A stretch of DNA of 43,057 nt from CAVQEK01 sp964596645 (GTDB lineage: Bacteria; Bacteroidota; Bacteroidia; Cytophagales; Cyclobacteriaceae), in assembly GCA_964596645.1 (NCBI GenBank), contig CAZQVB010000036.1:1-43057 (forward strand), written 5' to 3'. This document shows positions 7,321-17,408 of this stretch, piece by piece (positions within the stretch are counted from its first letter, which is position 1; each line of letters begins with the position of its first letter). Below the pieces are notes generated by a model. It had not been told where the DNA came from, made no database searches, and worked only from the letters and a program-made list of their open reading frames with translations. The position numbers and the translations under genes were made by a program.

Positions 7321-10300
7321 ATGCGTAGGTTTTTAAAGATCATTGCATGGTTTTTCGGAATTATCTTCGGACTCATCCTGATAGTGTTTTTACTATTTTG
7401 GCTGCCTCCGGTGCAGAATTTCCTTGCCCAAAAAGCAATTGATTTTTATGAGAAGAAAACCGGGCAGCATGCCAGCCTGGACAGACTACACATACAATTT
7501 CCGCTCTCTGTGAGCCTGCAAGGCCTGTATGTGGAAGATGACCAAAAAGATACCCTGCTCTATGCCGAAGAGATTGATGTAGCTGCCGGCCTGTCGGCAC
7601 TTATGGATCAGCACATTCGCCTTACCGAGGTCGATCTGGAGGGCATCACTGCCAACATCATTCGCTCGGGGCCCGACTCCACTTTCAACTTTCAGTTTAT
7701 TCTCGAAGCCTTCGCCAGCGACAGCACGCCAAAAGACACCTCCGCTGCTGCATGGCGTTTTACACTTGCTGAGGCATCGCTGGAGCGTGTGAACGGCAAA
7801 TTTGTAGACCACACCACCGGCATGGATGTGCGTTGGGACATAGACAGGTTTGGCGTATCGCTGGATGAGTTCGACCTCGACAGTATGCGCTTTGGTATAG
7901 ACGAGCTGGAGCTTGAAAATGCCATGGCCAGTTTAACTTCTCACGCCACCACTTCGCCAGCACCTTCAGAACCTGACACAGCAGCGACCGACAGCACCTC
8001 GGGCGTGCCCATCAGCATCACCATCAACGAGGCCGTATTGCAGGAGATTTATTTTAAATATGCCTCCATACCCGATAGCAGCTCCATGCTGGTGAGTGTG
8101 AATGATCTCAACCTAAACGATGGAGACTTTGCCGGTCCTAAAAGTAAAATACGCTTCGATGTACTGCGCGGCAATGGCCTGTATTATTCCATGTCCACTG
8201 CGGCAAGCTCTTCCGACACTGTGCAGACAGATACCACGCAGGAAGCATCGGGCGATGCACTCTTCCCCGACTTTGGCTGGGACATACTGGGCAACCGGCT
8301 GGAGATCAGCGAAAGCAACTTCATCATGACCAATACCGGCGCGGGCCTCTCTGACGACGAAGGCATGAGGATATCGGACCTTCACGTGCTCATTCGCGAC
8401 ATCGACTTTCACAAAGACCACATAGCGGCCAACATCAGGCAGGTGTCGTTTGATGAGTTTATGAATGTATCGCTGAATGAATTCACGGCCGACATACTGC
8501 TGAACGACAGCGTGGCGAGCGTGGGCGATCTGGCCATACGTACCGCCAAAAGCAGCGTATCCGGTGCGCTGAGCCTGAAGTATGCGAGCCTGCAGCGGGT
8601 AATGGAAGAAGGGCCTATTTGGGCAGATATTCAGCTTCAGGCCGATATAAACCCCAACGAAGTAAAAAGGGCAATGCCCGGCCAGGGCGGCATCGACACC
8701 TTGCGCATTACAAGGCCCATTACCGTAGACCTCGCCGCCAATGGCCCGGCCAATGATGTCCGCATCAATCAATTTATGATCGACGCGGCGAGAAATACAC
8801 GGGTAAGACTGAGCGGCAATGCCAACCTGGAAAACCTGAAGGACATCGCTTTCAACATCAATCTGGACACATTGACGACCTCCAGACAGGATGTGGCCAT
8901 ATTTATGCCCTCCCTTACCGACACCGCAGGCATGCAGCTGCCACGGCAAATGGGGGTTTCCGGGCGCTTCAGCTATCGCAATGCTATGGTGGAAGGAAAT
9001 GTGCAACTCGCCACCACGCTGGGCGGCGCCAGAGCCACGGTAGACTATCGGCCAGCTACTGATTCAGTACTCGCAGAAGTATTTGTTGAAAACTTTGGCA
9101 TTGGCGAATTCATAGGAAATACTATGCTGGGGCAGGTCACCATGCAGGCCAGCGCCAGGGTACATATGGCCGAAGAGGGATTGCCATCGGGCCTCGTACA
9201 CGGGCTGGTGCAGCACCTGGACCTGAATGATACCGCACTCACAAACTTGCATATAGTGGCGGCGGCCTCCGACAGCATGGTGAAGCTAAGCTCATCTTCC
9301 GATGCTGAAGTGCTGAAATTTGAGCTTTCATCGGAAATAAAACTGGGCGGGGCGGTACAGGATATATCCATGATCCTCGATCTGCAGGAAGCACAACTGG
9401 TGGAACTGGGATTTTGGAACGGTGAAAAGCTCAATGTCTCTACCCGAATAGAGGGCGAAGCGCAGATTGACACCTTATATGGTACGACCATACAAGCTGC
9501 CATCAGCAATCTCGACTTCCGCAAGATGCACGACAGTCACGATGTGGACACCATCCATATCGATATGACGCTGGAAGAAAACCACTACCGCGCCAACATA
9601 AACTCAAGCATGCTAGACGCCCGCGTAGATGGCAACATACAACCGGGAAGCATACCTCAACTGGTGATGCAACAGGCCACCCGCTTTGTGATGCAGTCAG
9701 ATACGGTATACCAGGAGTATCGGGAGCAGCACTTGTCCTTCTCGCTTAAGCCCAAAAACATGGAGCTGTTTACTTTTTTGATCGACGGGCTCTCGGAGGT
9801 GAACATCAACGAGATAAGAGGTGCCATACAGGCGCGCGATGTGGAGCTGCACCTGGATGTGCCGCAGGTGGTCTTCAAGAATCAGGAAATTAATGATTTG
9901 CAACTCGACGCCACATCCTCTCGAGATAGCCTGCGCATACGTACCACCATCGATTATATAAAGGTGGATTCGCTGGTGATACTGAACCCGCGCATACTGG
10001 CCAGGTTCGATCCCGGCAAGGCATTGGTGGGCTTTGAGTCGCTGGATGCCGAGGAAAAAATGAAATACTATGCCTGGAGCAGCCTGAGATATAAAGACGA
10101 AGCACTGCATGTGTCCATTCCTTCCGACTCCATCATCCTGAACTACAACAAGTGGCAGGTGGCGAGCGATAACGAACTTAGGTTTCAGGGTAAAGACGTA
10201 TCCGCCCTCAACACCACACTCACCTATGAAGATCAAATGGCTCAGCTCAATGTGTCTGAAGAGCATATAGTGCTGGATTTTGAGCATTTTGAAATCACCA

Positions 10301-12330
10301 ACATCACCGGTATACTGGATCGCTCACCGGAAGAGCGCTTTCTCGGCGGCGCACTCAATGGCACCATCAGGGTAAACAAAGACCTGAAACCTCTCGAACC
10401 ATCCACCGAGCTCACCATATCCGATCTTACGCTCGATAAAAAGCAACTCGGCGACCTCACCCTCAATCTGGAAATGCCACAGGATTCGTTGCTCCTCACC
10501 GACATCACCCTGGATGATGACAACAACAATATGCGCATAGAAGGTCAACTGAATTTGGTAGAGGAAAACCTGCCGATGGACCTGAATATAAACATAGACT
10601 TTGGGCAACTCAACGACATACGACCGCTTGTAGAAAACTTTCTCAGCGACATCTCCGGCAAACTCACCGCCGACCTCGATGTGACAGGCAACACGCTCAA
10701 ACCAGAGGTAGACGGACGGCTCAACTTTAGAAATGTGCGGCTCACCACCAGCTATACCAACTCACACCTCAGGCTGCCCAATGAAACCATACAGTTCAAC
10801 GGCACCACCGCCAATTTCAGCAATTTCAGTGTGCGCGACTCCATCGGCAATGTGCTGGATGTAAACGGCACCATCGACTATACCAATACCAGCACGCCGG
10901 CTTTTGACCTCGACATCTCCACAGACAGGTTCCTGGCCGTGAGTGGTGAGGCCGACAACGATAAGACGATCTATGGCAGTCTGTATGCTGCTGTAGATGT
11001 GCAGCTCACAGGCAATACAAAGGCGCCGCAGGTAGATGCCAGCTTTGCCATACAGGAAGGCACCGATGTGGTGTATGTAATGCCGCCGTCAGATCTGAAA
11101 ATGGTGACCCATGAAGATGTGGTGGTTTTCAGCCCCGTTCCGCTGAAGCAAGACACCACGAAGCTCAACACACAGGTGGCTTCTGTAGCCGACACGCTGG
11201 TGCGGCAAATTGCAGGGCTTACGCTCAATGCCAACCTGGATGTAGACCCCGCTGCCAAGTTCAAGATCATCATCGATCCCGCCTCTGGCGACTATGCTAC
11301 CTTCAGCCTGGACGGTGATCTCAACTATGCCTTCTCACAGGAAGAAACCGGACAGCTCAACGGCAACGTAGAGATCAGCGAAGGGCTGTATCAGCTGCAG
11401 TTTTATGGCCTGGTAAAGAAAACCTTCAACATACAGCCCGGCAGCTCGGTATACTGGTCGGGCGACATAATGGACGGCCGGCTGAACGTAGAGGCACAGT
11501 ATACGGTAAAGACCAATGCGATAGGCCTCATCGAAAGTGGCACGCAATCGACCACTCAGCCCGGGCAGTTCAATGAAGTGCTGCCCTACTACGTGATCAT
11601 CAACGTGAACGGCTCCCTGTCGCAACCCAATGTGGGATTTGGCATAGGCCTGCCACAGCGCTACCGCAACAACTACCCGATACTAGGAGAAACCATTCAA
11701 AGTCTGAATCAATCGCAGAATGAGGATGAACTGAACCAACAGGTATTCTCACTGCTCGTCACCGGATCGTTTATGAAAATAGACCCCGGCACCACCACCG
11801 CGCAAGACCAGAACTTTGCCACCAACGCTGCCCGCAACAGCGTGAGCGGCATACTTACTTCACAACTGAACAACCTGACCGGCAAGTATGTGAAAGGTGT
11901 GAACCTGGATGTAGGCGTAAACACCTTTGAAGCCTACGAAGGCGGACAGGTGAAAAATCAAACCCAACTCGACCTGCAGGCCAGCAAGACATTTCTCAAC
12001 GACCGCCTGACGGTAGAGGCCGAAAGCCATGTGGACCTGGACGACAACGAATCGACCAATCCCAGAGGACGCAATATGTCTGGTGTGCCGGAGTTCACGG
12101 TTTCCTACGACATCACCGAAGACGGCCAGTACAAGGTAAAAGCCTTCCGGGAAAATGCTTTTGATCTGTTCGACGGAGAAATAATGAATGCCGGTATCGC
12201 CTTGATCTTTGTGAAAGAGTTTGGCTCCAAGTACGAAAACCTCAGTAAAGAAGATAAGTCCGACAAAAAAGACGGTAAGGAAGAGAAGAATGAAGACCAG
12301 GAGGCTGCCCAGAAAGAGGAAGAAGAATAA
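7321..12330 (+). CDS. tamB: Translocation and assembly module protein TamB
   Basis: A 1669-residue inner-membrane-anchored periplasm-spanning protein. It opens with one transmembrane helix (about residues 5-27), followed by AsmA-like N-terminal sequence (LDRLHIQFPLSVSLQGLYVED), a very long repetitive beta-rich body, and a C-terminal DUF490/TamB domain (about residues 1200-1630). TamB is believed to work with a BamA-superfamily partner in outer-membrane biogenesis and perhaps lipid transport. That partner, tamL, follows after 19 bases, which is the usual Bacteroidota pairing. The last 30 residues are almost wholly charged (lysine, glutamate, aspartate), probably a disordered tail. Start is the first ATG after an A-rich leader. 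Confidence 0.93.
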   Translation: MRRFLKIIAWFFGIIFGLILIVFLLFWLPPVQNFLAQKAIDFYEKKTGQHASLDRLHIQFPLSVSLQGLYVEDDQKDTLLYAEEIDVAAGLSALMDQHIRLTEVDLEGITANIIRSGPDSTFNFQFILEAFASDSTPKDTSAAAWRFTLAEASLERVNGKFVDHTTGMDVRWDIDRFGVSLDEFDLDSMRFGIDELELENAMASLTSHATTSPAPSEPDTAATDSTSGVPISITINEAVLQEIYFKYASIPDSSSMLVSVNDLNLNDGDFAGPKSKIRFDVLRGNGLYYSMSTAASSSDTVQTDTTQEASGDALFPDFGWDILGNRLEISESNFIMTNTGAGLSDDEGMRISDLHVLIRDIDFHKDHIAANIRQVSFDEFMNVSLNEFTADILLNDSVASVGDLAIRTAKSSVSGALSLKYASLQRVMEEGPIWADIQLQADINPNEVKRAMPGQGGIDTLRITRPITVDLAANGPANDVRINQFMIDAARNTRVRLSGNANLENLKDIAFNINLDTLTTSRQDVAIFMPSLTDTAGMQLPRQMGVSGRFSYRNAMVEGNVQLATTLGGARATVDYRPATDSVLAEVFVENFGIGEFIGNTMLGQVTMQASARVHMAEEGLPSGLVHGLVQHLDLNDTALTNLHIVAAASDSMVKLSSSSDAEVLKFELSSEIKLGGAVQDISMILDLQEAQLVELGFWNGEKLNVSTRIEGEAQIDTLYGTTIQAAISNLDFRKMHDSHDVDTIHIDMTLEENHYRANINSSMLDARVDGNIQPGSIPQLVMQQATRFVMQSDTVYQEYREQHLSFSLKPKNMELFTFLIDGLSEVNINEIRGAIQARDVELHLDVPQVVFKNQEINDLQLDATSSRDSLRIRTTIDYIKVDSLVILNPRILARFDPGKALVGFESLDAEEKMKYYAWSSLRYKDEALHVSIPSDSIILNYNKWQVASDNELRFQGKDVSALNTTLTYEDQMAQLNVSEEHIVLDFEHFEITNITGILDRSPEERFLGGALNGTIRVNKDLKPLEPSTELTISDLTLDKKQLGDLTLNLEMPQDSLLLTDITLDDDNNNMRIEGQLNLVEENLPMDLNINIDFGQLNDIRPLVENFLSDISGKLTADLDVTGNTLKPEVDGRLNFRNVRLTTSYTNSHLRLPNETIQFNGTTANFSNFSVRDSIGNVLDVNGTIDYTNTSTPAFDLDISTDRFLAVSGEADNDKTIYGSLYAAVDVQLTGNTKAPQVDASFAIQEGTDVVYVMPPSDLKMVTHEDVVVFSPVPLKQDTTKLNTQVASVADTLVRQIAGLTLNANLDVDPAAKFKIIIDPASGDYATFSLDGDLNYAFSQEETGQLNGNVEISEGLYQLQFYGLVKKTFNIQPGSSVYWSGDIMDGRLNVEAQYTVKTNAIGLIESGTQSTTQPGQFNEVLPYYVIINVNGSLSQPNVGFGIGLPQRYRNNYPILGETIQSLNQSQNEDELNQQVFSLLVTGSFMKIDPGTTTAQDQNFATNAARNSVSGILTSQLNNLTGKYVKGVNLDVGVNTFEAYEGGQVKNQTQLDLQASKTFLNDRLTVEAESHVDLDDNESTNPRGRNMSGVPEFTVSYDITEDGQYKVKAFRENAFDLFDGEIMNAGIALIFVKEFGSKYENLSKEDKSDKKDGKEEKNEDQEAAQKEEEE

Positions 12331-12349
12331 TTAAATTTTTTAGAGTGAC

Positions 12350-14665
12350 ATGTGCATTTCAGCATCAAATACGGCAAAGAAGTTATCGCAGTTGGTTGTA
12401 CTCGCTACGCTCATGTTGCTTTTTTGTATGTGCCGTGGCACCAAACCCCTCACAGAAAACCAATACCTGTACGACGGTGCAGAGTTTGACTTCGAGAATA
12501 AAAAGAACATCCCCAAGTTCAATAAAGTGGAGTCGGAACTGGAAAGCGTGCTCACGCCCAAACCCAATTTTAAGTTGCTCGGCATGCGCCCACTTCTTTG
12601 GCTGCACAACCAGATCAATGAACCGAAAAAAGATAAAGGCTTTAAGTATTGGCTGAAATATCAGATCGGTCAGCCCCCGGTGCTGTATGAACCGGAAATA
12701 CCCGAGCGCACCATGCCCGTACTGAGCAACAGACTGGTGAACGTGGGACATTTCGACAACGAGGTGCGCTACACCACCGATACCAGCGGCAAAGCCATGA
12801 CGGTGATCTATGAGATCGAGACCCCGGAGCCATTCACCTACCGGCAGATTGTGTACCTGGACAACGACAGCCTGCTGATAGACGACGTGATAGAAAGAAC
12901 AACCCATGCAAGCCTGCTGGAAGAAGGGCAGAACTACAACCTGGCCCAACTGCGCCAGGAGCGGGCCCGGGTGTATAACTTCCTGAAGAACAATGGCTAT
13001 TTCGATCTTGATGAAGAAGATCTCATCTACAGAATTGACAGCACATTGAACAGCCGCCAGATGGATGTATTTTTCAGAATAAAACCAGGGGTGGATGTAG
13101 AAGAATTGAAGCCATACACCATCAACGATATATATGTGCGCGAAGGCCTGGGGGTAGACCAACAGGAGATAGACACGATTAAGACTGACAGGATCACGTA
13201 TATAACCCCTTATGATGACCTGCGACCAGAAATAGTGGACAGGGCTGTAGGCATTGCGGACGACTCGCTGTACTCCGACCAGGCCCAGCGCTACAACGAC
13301 AACTACCTGATGGGCCTGGGCATATTTCGGTTTTCCAATACCACCTTTCAGCGAAATCCCAACAAGCCATACAGCCTCGATGCCTTTGTAGATGTAGCGC
13401 GGGCATCAAAAAAAGCGGTGAGTGCCGAGGTAAACGTGGTGGCTAAAACGAACAACTTTGCCGGCCCCGGCGTGCGCGGCACCTATCAGGTACGCAACGT
13501 TTTTGGCGGCTCCGAAACCTTTTCCGTCAGCCTCGACGGCCGTTTCGAAACGCAGATCGCGGGGCAGGGCAGGGGCACCAATTCGTATGAGGTAAGCAGT
13601 GAAGCCAGCCTGAGCCTGCCACGCATCATACCTTTTTACAACTTCATCCCTACCGAACGCTATGTACCTCAAACACGCTTTTCGCTCGGTGTAGGCTATT
13701 TCAAGCGTGAAAGACTCTACAGCTTTAGCTCGGTAAACCAGGCCATAGAGTACAACTGGCGTAAATTCAACACCAAATTTCACAAGCTGCGCCTCATAGA
13801 CATCAGCATCACCTCACTACTGGAGACATCCGATAGTTTTCAAGACTACCTGGACAGCCTGCCCAGCCTGCGCCGCAGTTTCGAAGAGCAATTTATTGTT
13901 GGCACTGGCTACACCTACACCGTCAATGAACTTGCCTACGAAAAAGGGCCGCCAATATATTGGAGTGGCAGCGTGGAGACAGCCGGCAACCTGATGAGCC
14001 TGTTGTCGCGTATTGGCCGGGGCGGGCCGCCATCAGACGATTGGCCATACACCCTGTTTGGCCAGAAATACTCACAATTTGCACGCTTTCGCTCCGACTT
14101 TCGCTACTACCTGCCGCTGGGGAAGGAGGCAAAGCTGGCCACACGCCTGTTGCTGGGCACGGCCATACCCTATGGCAACAGCAAGAGCATCCCCTACGTA
14201 AAGCAGTTTTTCGTAGGTGGGCCAAACAGCTTGCGGGCCTTCCGGGCACGCTCTGTCGGGCCGGGTTCGTACCTGCCCCGCCCTACGCAAGACGGTGGCA
14301 TTGTGTTGGTCGATCAGTCTGGCGATGTGCAAGTGGAGCTAAACACGGAGTACCGGTTTCCCATTGTGAGCGTGGTAAAAGGCGCCCTCTTTGTAGATGC
14401 TGGCAACGTGTGGCTATACAATGAAGACGAACAACGCGGAGATGCAGAATTTGATTGGGACCGCTTTTACAATGAAATAGCCGTAGGTACCGGCTTCGGA
14501 TTGCGCATAGACCTGAACATTGTGGTGGTGCGCTTCGATCTGGCCTTTCCTATACGCGAGCCAAGGTTTCGCACGGACGATCCTGCCGATGGCACCGAGT
14601 GGGTGTGGCTATACCCAAAGTTTAAGAACCAGATCCTGAACATATCCATCGGCTATCCCTTCTGA
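12350..14665 (+). CDS. tamL: TamL, BamA-superfamily outer-membrane lipoprotein
   Basis: A 771-residue Omp85-family protein. Residues 12-28 form a hydrophobic signal ending in a cysteine (C28, in FCMCRGTK), followed by TKPLTENQYLY, which resembles the start of mature TamL lipoproteins. POTRA-like sequence follows, then a C-terminal beta-barrel with the surface-antigen motif, visible in KQFFVGGPNSLRAFRARSVG and ending in GYPF. The lipobox does not fit the consensus perfectly, so lipidation is likely but not proven. It is co-directional with tamB 19 bases upstream, consistent with a TamB/TamL complex bridging the two membranes. The alternative BamA paralogue label would describe the same fold. 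Confidence 0.92.
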   Translation: MCISASNTAKKLSQLVVLATLMLLFCMCRGTKPLTENQYLYDGAEFDFENKKNIPKFNKVESELESVLTPKPNFKLLGMRPLLWLHNQINEPKKDKGFKYWLKYQIGQPPVLYEPEIPERTMPVLSNRLVNVGHFDNEVRYTTDTSGKAMTVIYEIETPEPFTYRQIVYLDNDSLLIDDVIERTTHASLLEEGQNYNLAQLRQERARVYNFLKNNGYFDLDEEDLIYRIDSTLNSRQMDVFFRIKPGVDVEELKPYTINDIYVREGLGVDQQEIDTIKTDRITYITPYDDLRPEIVDRAVGIADDSLYSDQAQRYNDNYLMGLGIFRFSNTTFQRNPNKPYSLDAFVDVARASKKAVSAEVNVVAKTNNFAGPGVRGTYQVRNVFGGSETFSVSLDGRFETQIAGQGRGTNSYEVSSEASLSLPRIIPFYNFIPTERYVPQTRFSLGVGYFKRERLYSFSSVNQAIEYNWRKFNTKFHKLRLIDISITSLLETSDSFQDYLDSLPSLRRSFEEQFIVGTGYTYTVNELAYEKGPPIYWSGSVETAGNLMSLLSRIGRGGPPSDDWPYTLFGQKYSQFARFRSDFRYYLPLGKEAKLATRLLLGTAIPYGNSKSIPYVKQFFVGGPNSLRAFRARSVGPGSYLPRPTQDGGIVLVDQSGDVQVELNTEYRFPIVSVVKGALFVDAGNVWLYNEDEQRGDAEFDWDRFYNEIAVGTGFGLRIDLNIVVVRFDLAFPIREPRFRTDDPADGTEWVWLYPKFKNQILNISIGYPF

Positions 14666-14703
14666 CGTAATAACTTTCCCCGTCGGTTTTCCCCTATTCT
14701 TAC

Positions 14704-14711
14704 TATTTTTG
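14704..14711 (+). promoter_or_regulatory. Bacteroidota -7 box upstream of purU
   Basis: TATTTTTG matches TAnnTTTG exactly, 16 bases before the purU start codon. I see no convincing -33 TTTG at the expected distance, so this is half a promoter by sequence. The predicted transcript would have a leader of about ten bases. Confidence 0.5.
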
Positions 14712-14727
14712 CACCTTATTTTTTTGC

Positions 14728-15561
14728 ATGAGTTACATATTGAAAATTGATTGTGAAGATCAAAAAGGCCTTGTGCACGAGATTTCAGGTATTCTGTACC
14801 GGCAAGGGCTGAACATCGTGGAGAATGAAGAATATGTAGATAGAGAAAGCGGGCACTTCTTCATGCGATCGGAGGTGACCGGCGACCTGCAATCTGCACC
14901 ACTGCTCGACCGGCTGCGCGACAAATTGCCCCAATCGGCGCATATAAGGCTGCACCAGCAAGAGAAAAGAAATATCGTGGTTTTGGCCACACGCGAATAC
15001 CACTGCCTGGGCGACCTGCTGGTGCGGCACCAGTTCGGCGATCTCAATGCCAACATTCTCGCAGTGATCAGCAACCACAATGCACTGGCAGCATTTGTGG
15101 ATCAGTTTAACATTGCCTTTCACCACGTGCCGGCCGAAGGATTGAGCAAGGCTGTGCATGAAAAAAATATACTCTCGGTATTACAGGCCTATGATGCTGA
15201 ATATCTGGTGCTGGCCAAATACATGCGCATTTTTACCGCCGGCTTCACGCAGCATTATCCTCATCGCATCATTAATATTCACCATTCCTTTTTGCCGGCC
15301 TTCGTAGGCGCCAAGCCCTACGAGCAAGCCTACACTCGCGGGGTGAAAATGATAGGAGCCACTGCGCATTTTGTCAACGACGATCTGGATGAAGGCCCGA
15401 TCATTACACAAGATGTGATACACACCAATCATAAAAATGACGCTAAAGCCCTGGCCAGACTCGGCCGGGATGTGGAAAAACAGGTACTGGCAAAGGCCCT
15501 CAAACTGGTGCTCGACGACCGGGTGTTTGTGCACAACAACAAAACAGTGATACTGGAGTAG
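14728..15561 (+). CDS. purU: Formyltetrahydrofolate deformylase
   Basis: Hydrolyses 10-formyltetrahydrofolate to tetrahydrofolate and formate, balancing one-carbon pools and feeding formate to PurT in purine synthesis. The 277-residue protein has an N-terminal ACT domain (about 1-80, LKIDCEDQKGLVHEISGILY) and a formyltransferase-like domain with INIHHSFLPAF, GATAHFV and LDEGPII, which carry the catalytic histidine and aspartate. It has a -7 box just upstream. It stands alone between tamL and convergent minus-strand genes. No anomalies. Confidence 0.95.
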   Translation: MSYILKIDCEDQKGLVHEISGILYRQGLNIVENEEYVDRESGHFFMRSEVTGDLQSAPLLDRLRDKLPQSAHIRLHQQEKRNIVVLATREYHCLGDLLVRHQFGDLNANILAVISNHNALAAFVDQFNIAFHHVPAEGLSKAVHEKNILSVLQAYDAEYLVLAKYMRIFTAGFTQHYPHRIINIHHSFLPAFVGAKPYEQAYTRGVKMIGATAHFVNDDLDEGPIITQDVIHTNHKNDAKALARLGRDVEKQVLAKALKLVLDDRVFVHNNKTVILE

Positions 15562-15609
15562 CGCGAGGCCGTAAAAGAAACAGAATGGCTGACCGGCTCA
15601 ATAAAAGTT

Positions 15610-16203
15610 TTACCAGTTATCGCTGCGCTTTACCTTTTTTTGCTCCTTTTCTTCGTCGGGACCCAGGGCGGCATTTTTAAGGTTCACGATCAGGCCTTGC
15701 ATATACTCATCTACCGCCTCCCGGTGTGCTTCCCACTGGCCCTTGTTCAGAGAAGACACCTCCTGCTCCAGCGCCCTGTACTTACCGGTGACGGGCTGAA
15801 ACTTGCCAAAACGGTTGCGCATATACTCCTGATATATAAAGTCGGTGATGGTGTACCGGTAGCGGCCTTCCTGCACATCGACAGCCAGGCTATACTCAAT
15901 GGCCCCATCCACGTGCTTGCCCAGCGAGGCTTTCTTATATACCAGAAAACTTCCTTTGCTTGAGATGTTGCCTTCGGCTGGCGATGTTTTGTAGGCAGAT
16001 GAGCGCTTGCCTTTCACCTTCACCTTCTTCGCAAAGGCGGCCAGGTTGCCAAAGAGTGTGGTGCTGTCCATACCCGGCAGCTCCACTACTTCGTAGTAGG
16101 TGAATCTGCCGGTTTCTACATCCACCGGCGGCAGCGACTGACCATACGAGCAATAAGAAAAGAGGATAAAGAAGAAGAGAAAAAAAGAAGTACGGAAAGC
16201 CAT
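15610..16203 (-). CDS. Secreted DUF4468-like protein
   Basis: A 197-residue protein with a clear signal peptide (about residues 1-22, ending SYGQ) and a charged, lysine-rich C-terminus. The mature part begins with the pattern FTYYEVVELPGMDSTTLFGNLAAFA, resembling DUF4468 proteins of Bacteroidota, which have a TBP-like fold and no known function. YRYTITDFIYQEY in the middle fits the same family. It is transcribed convergently to purU, 48 bases away, and is separated from the porin upstream by a strong terminator at 16218-16250. Function not assigned; the family match is from memory of the pattern. Confidence 0.75.
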   Translation of the reverse strand: MAFRTSFFLFFFILFSYCSYGQSLPPVDVETGRFTYYEVVELPGMDSTTLFGNLAAFAKKVKVKGKRSSAYKTSPAEGNISSKGSFLVYKKASLGKHVDGAIEYSLAVDVQEGRYRYTITDFIYQEYMRNRFGKFQPVTGKYRALEQEVSSLNKGQWEAHREAVDEYMQGLIVNLKNAALGPDEEKEQKKVKRSDNW

Positions 16204-16217
16204 AGAACTGAAAGATA

Positions 16218-16250
16218 AAAAACCCGCACAAAGATACTGCGCGGGTTTTT
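16218..16250 (-). terminator. Strong hairpin terminator after the porin gene
   Basis: AAAAACCCGC (16218-16227) and GCGGGTTTTT (16241-16250) form a 10-bp perfect stem with a 13-base loop. On the minus strand the GC-rich part is followed by a run of T, so it should terminate the amt-porin transcripts 25 bases after the porin stop. The stem is symmetric and could also work for plus-strand transcripts. Confidence 0.88.
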
Positions 16251-16274
16251 AGTTGACCACTGATTATAGATAAA

Positions 16275-17309
16275 CTAGAACGAATACACTGCGGCGATGA
16301 TAAACTTGGTGGCCGAATTGGTGTCCATCATATCGCTATCGAAGAAAACATCCTCAGATGCCGTATCCAACCTCAACTCGGGTATAACGGTAAGCGGGCC
16401 AGCCTTGATATTGCCAGACAAGGTCAAAGCAAATATATCTTCACCTTCTATCGTAAAACCGTCTTCTTCTACATCTTTAAACATAAAATATTCACCCCTA
16501 AGACCTAAGCCAAACGATTCGCTCAGGCTTACTTGCGGGTACAGAGCCACACCGGTAAATCCACCGGCATCATCAGGCGCTGTATAGTCGGCAGCGTTCA
16601 AACCTAAATAAAAGCCGTCTGAAATCTGGAAGCCCGTGGTGATGTCGAACTCTGTGCCTGAAGGCTCCCCGGTGATAAAGTTCAGGTATACATCCCAACC
16701 ATCAACAGGGTTCAGGTAGAGCTGAGCACCAAAATCAGATACTCCATTGAAATCGGTATAGACGTTCCAATCGTTAAACAAACCGACCATTAAGCCTACG
16801 CGATCTGTGAAGGCAAAATTGGCCTTGATGCCCGCATTCTGGAATGGGCCGTAGGAAAACAGATATGAAGTAGAATAGTTGAAATTCGCTGCGGGTGAGA
16901 TCACTTCATAGCCTACAAATGTGCCCATGAAACCTGCTGTAAGAGAAAATACTTCTGTGAAAGCATAGGACACGTACAGGTTCTGAATATGAAAACTGTT
17001 GTAGTCCTCATCGTACTGCCCGTCGGCATTGAGGATAGACTGTGCCTGCCCGCGCGGACCAAAAGACAAATCACCCACAAATGACGCCTTACCCACAGAC
17101 TGTTCCATGATTAAATTGACCATGCCGATGGATATGGAGTTTTGGTCAGACACGAAACTGGTGTATGAGTTGTTCTCACCAGAAAAATCATATCGATAAT
17201 ACGTATCCACAGATCCTGATATTTTCAGGCTGTTGTCTTCTTCATCCTGCGCTTTTGCCATAAACACCACTGCCAGCAGGGCCATCATCAAAGTTGTAAT
17301 TCTTTTCAT
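16275..17309 (-). CDS. Outer-membrane beta-barrel porin (OmpL/BBP2-like)
   Basis: A 344-residue barrel protein with signal peptide MKRITTLMMALLAVVFMAKAQ; I chose this start over one 22 codons upstream because the signal begins here. Alternating hydrophobic strands run to the end, terminating in AAVYSF, the aromatic end typical of outer-membrane barrels. The sequence (SGSVDTYYRYDFSG early on) fits the BBP2/OmpL-like porin group. It lies 99 bases downstream of the ammonium transporter on the same strand, with a hairpin between them. I infer that it passes ammonium or other small nitrogen compounds across the outer membrane; the substrate is not shown by sequence. Confidence 0.85.
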   Translation of the reverse strand: MKRITTLMMALLAVVFMAKAQDEEDNSLKISGSVDTYYRYDFSGENNSYTSFVSDQNSISIGMVNLIMEQSVGKASFVGDLSFGPRGQAQSILNADGQYDEDYNSFHIQNLYVSYAFTEVFSLTAGFMGTFVGYEVISPAANFNYSTSYLFSYGPFQNAGIKANFAFTDRVGLMVGLFNDWNVYTDFNGVSDFGAQLYLNPVDGWDVYLNFITGEPSGTEFDITTGFQISDGFYLGLNAADYTAPDDAGGFTGVALYPQVSLSESFGLGLRGEYFMFKDVEEDGFTIEGEDIFALTLSGNIKAGPLTVIPELRLDTASEDVFFDSDMMDTNSATKFIIAAVYSF

Positions 17310-17357
17310 GTTTGTTTCAAGTTTTGATTTAAATGTTAATTGTGTGATTCGTGTGCT

Positions 17358-17396
17358 TGATTTGGCCGGGGCCATGATGCCCCGGCATTCAAATCA
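17358..17396 (-). promoter_or_regulatory. Intercistronic stem-loop between amt and porin
   Basis: A perfect 8-bp GC stem, GCCGGGGC (17365-17372) with GCCCCGGC (17379-17386) and a six-base loop, is flanked by a second pairing, TGATTTG (17358-17364) with CAAATCA (17390-17396), separated by a three-base bulge. No T-run follows on the minus strand. It looks more like an RNA stability or processing element, or a partial terminator, that sets the porin:transporter ratio than a full terminator. Confidence 0.75.
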
Positions 17397-17408
17397 GATT
17401 TATTTAGT

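Noticed and set aside
8113..9006. 297-codon open frame on the minus strand inside tamB
   Set aside because: It lies antisense to an intact gene and its sequence looks like a by-product of the coding strand's base bias; likewise 23500-24519 antisense to purL.
14728..15561. purU as part of an operon with tamL
   Set aside because: It has its own -7 box 16 bases upstream and an unrelated function.
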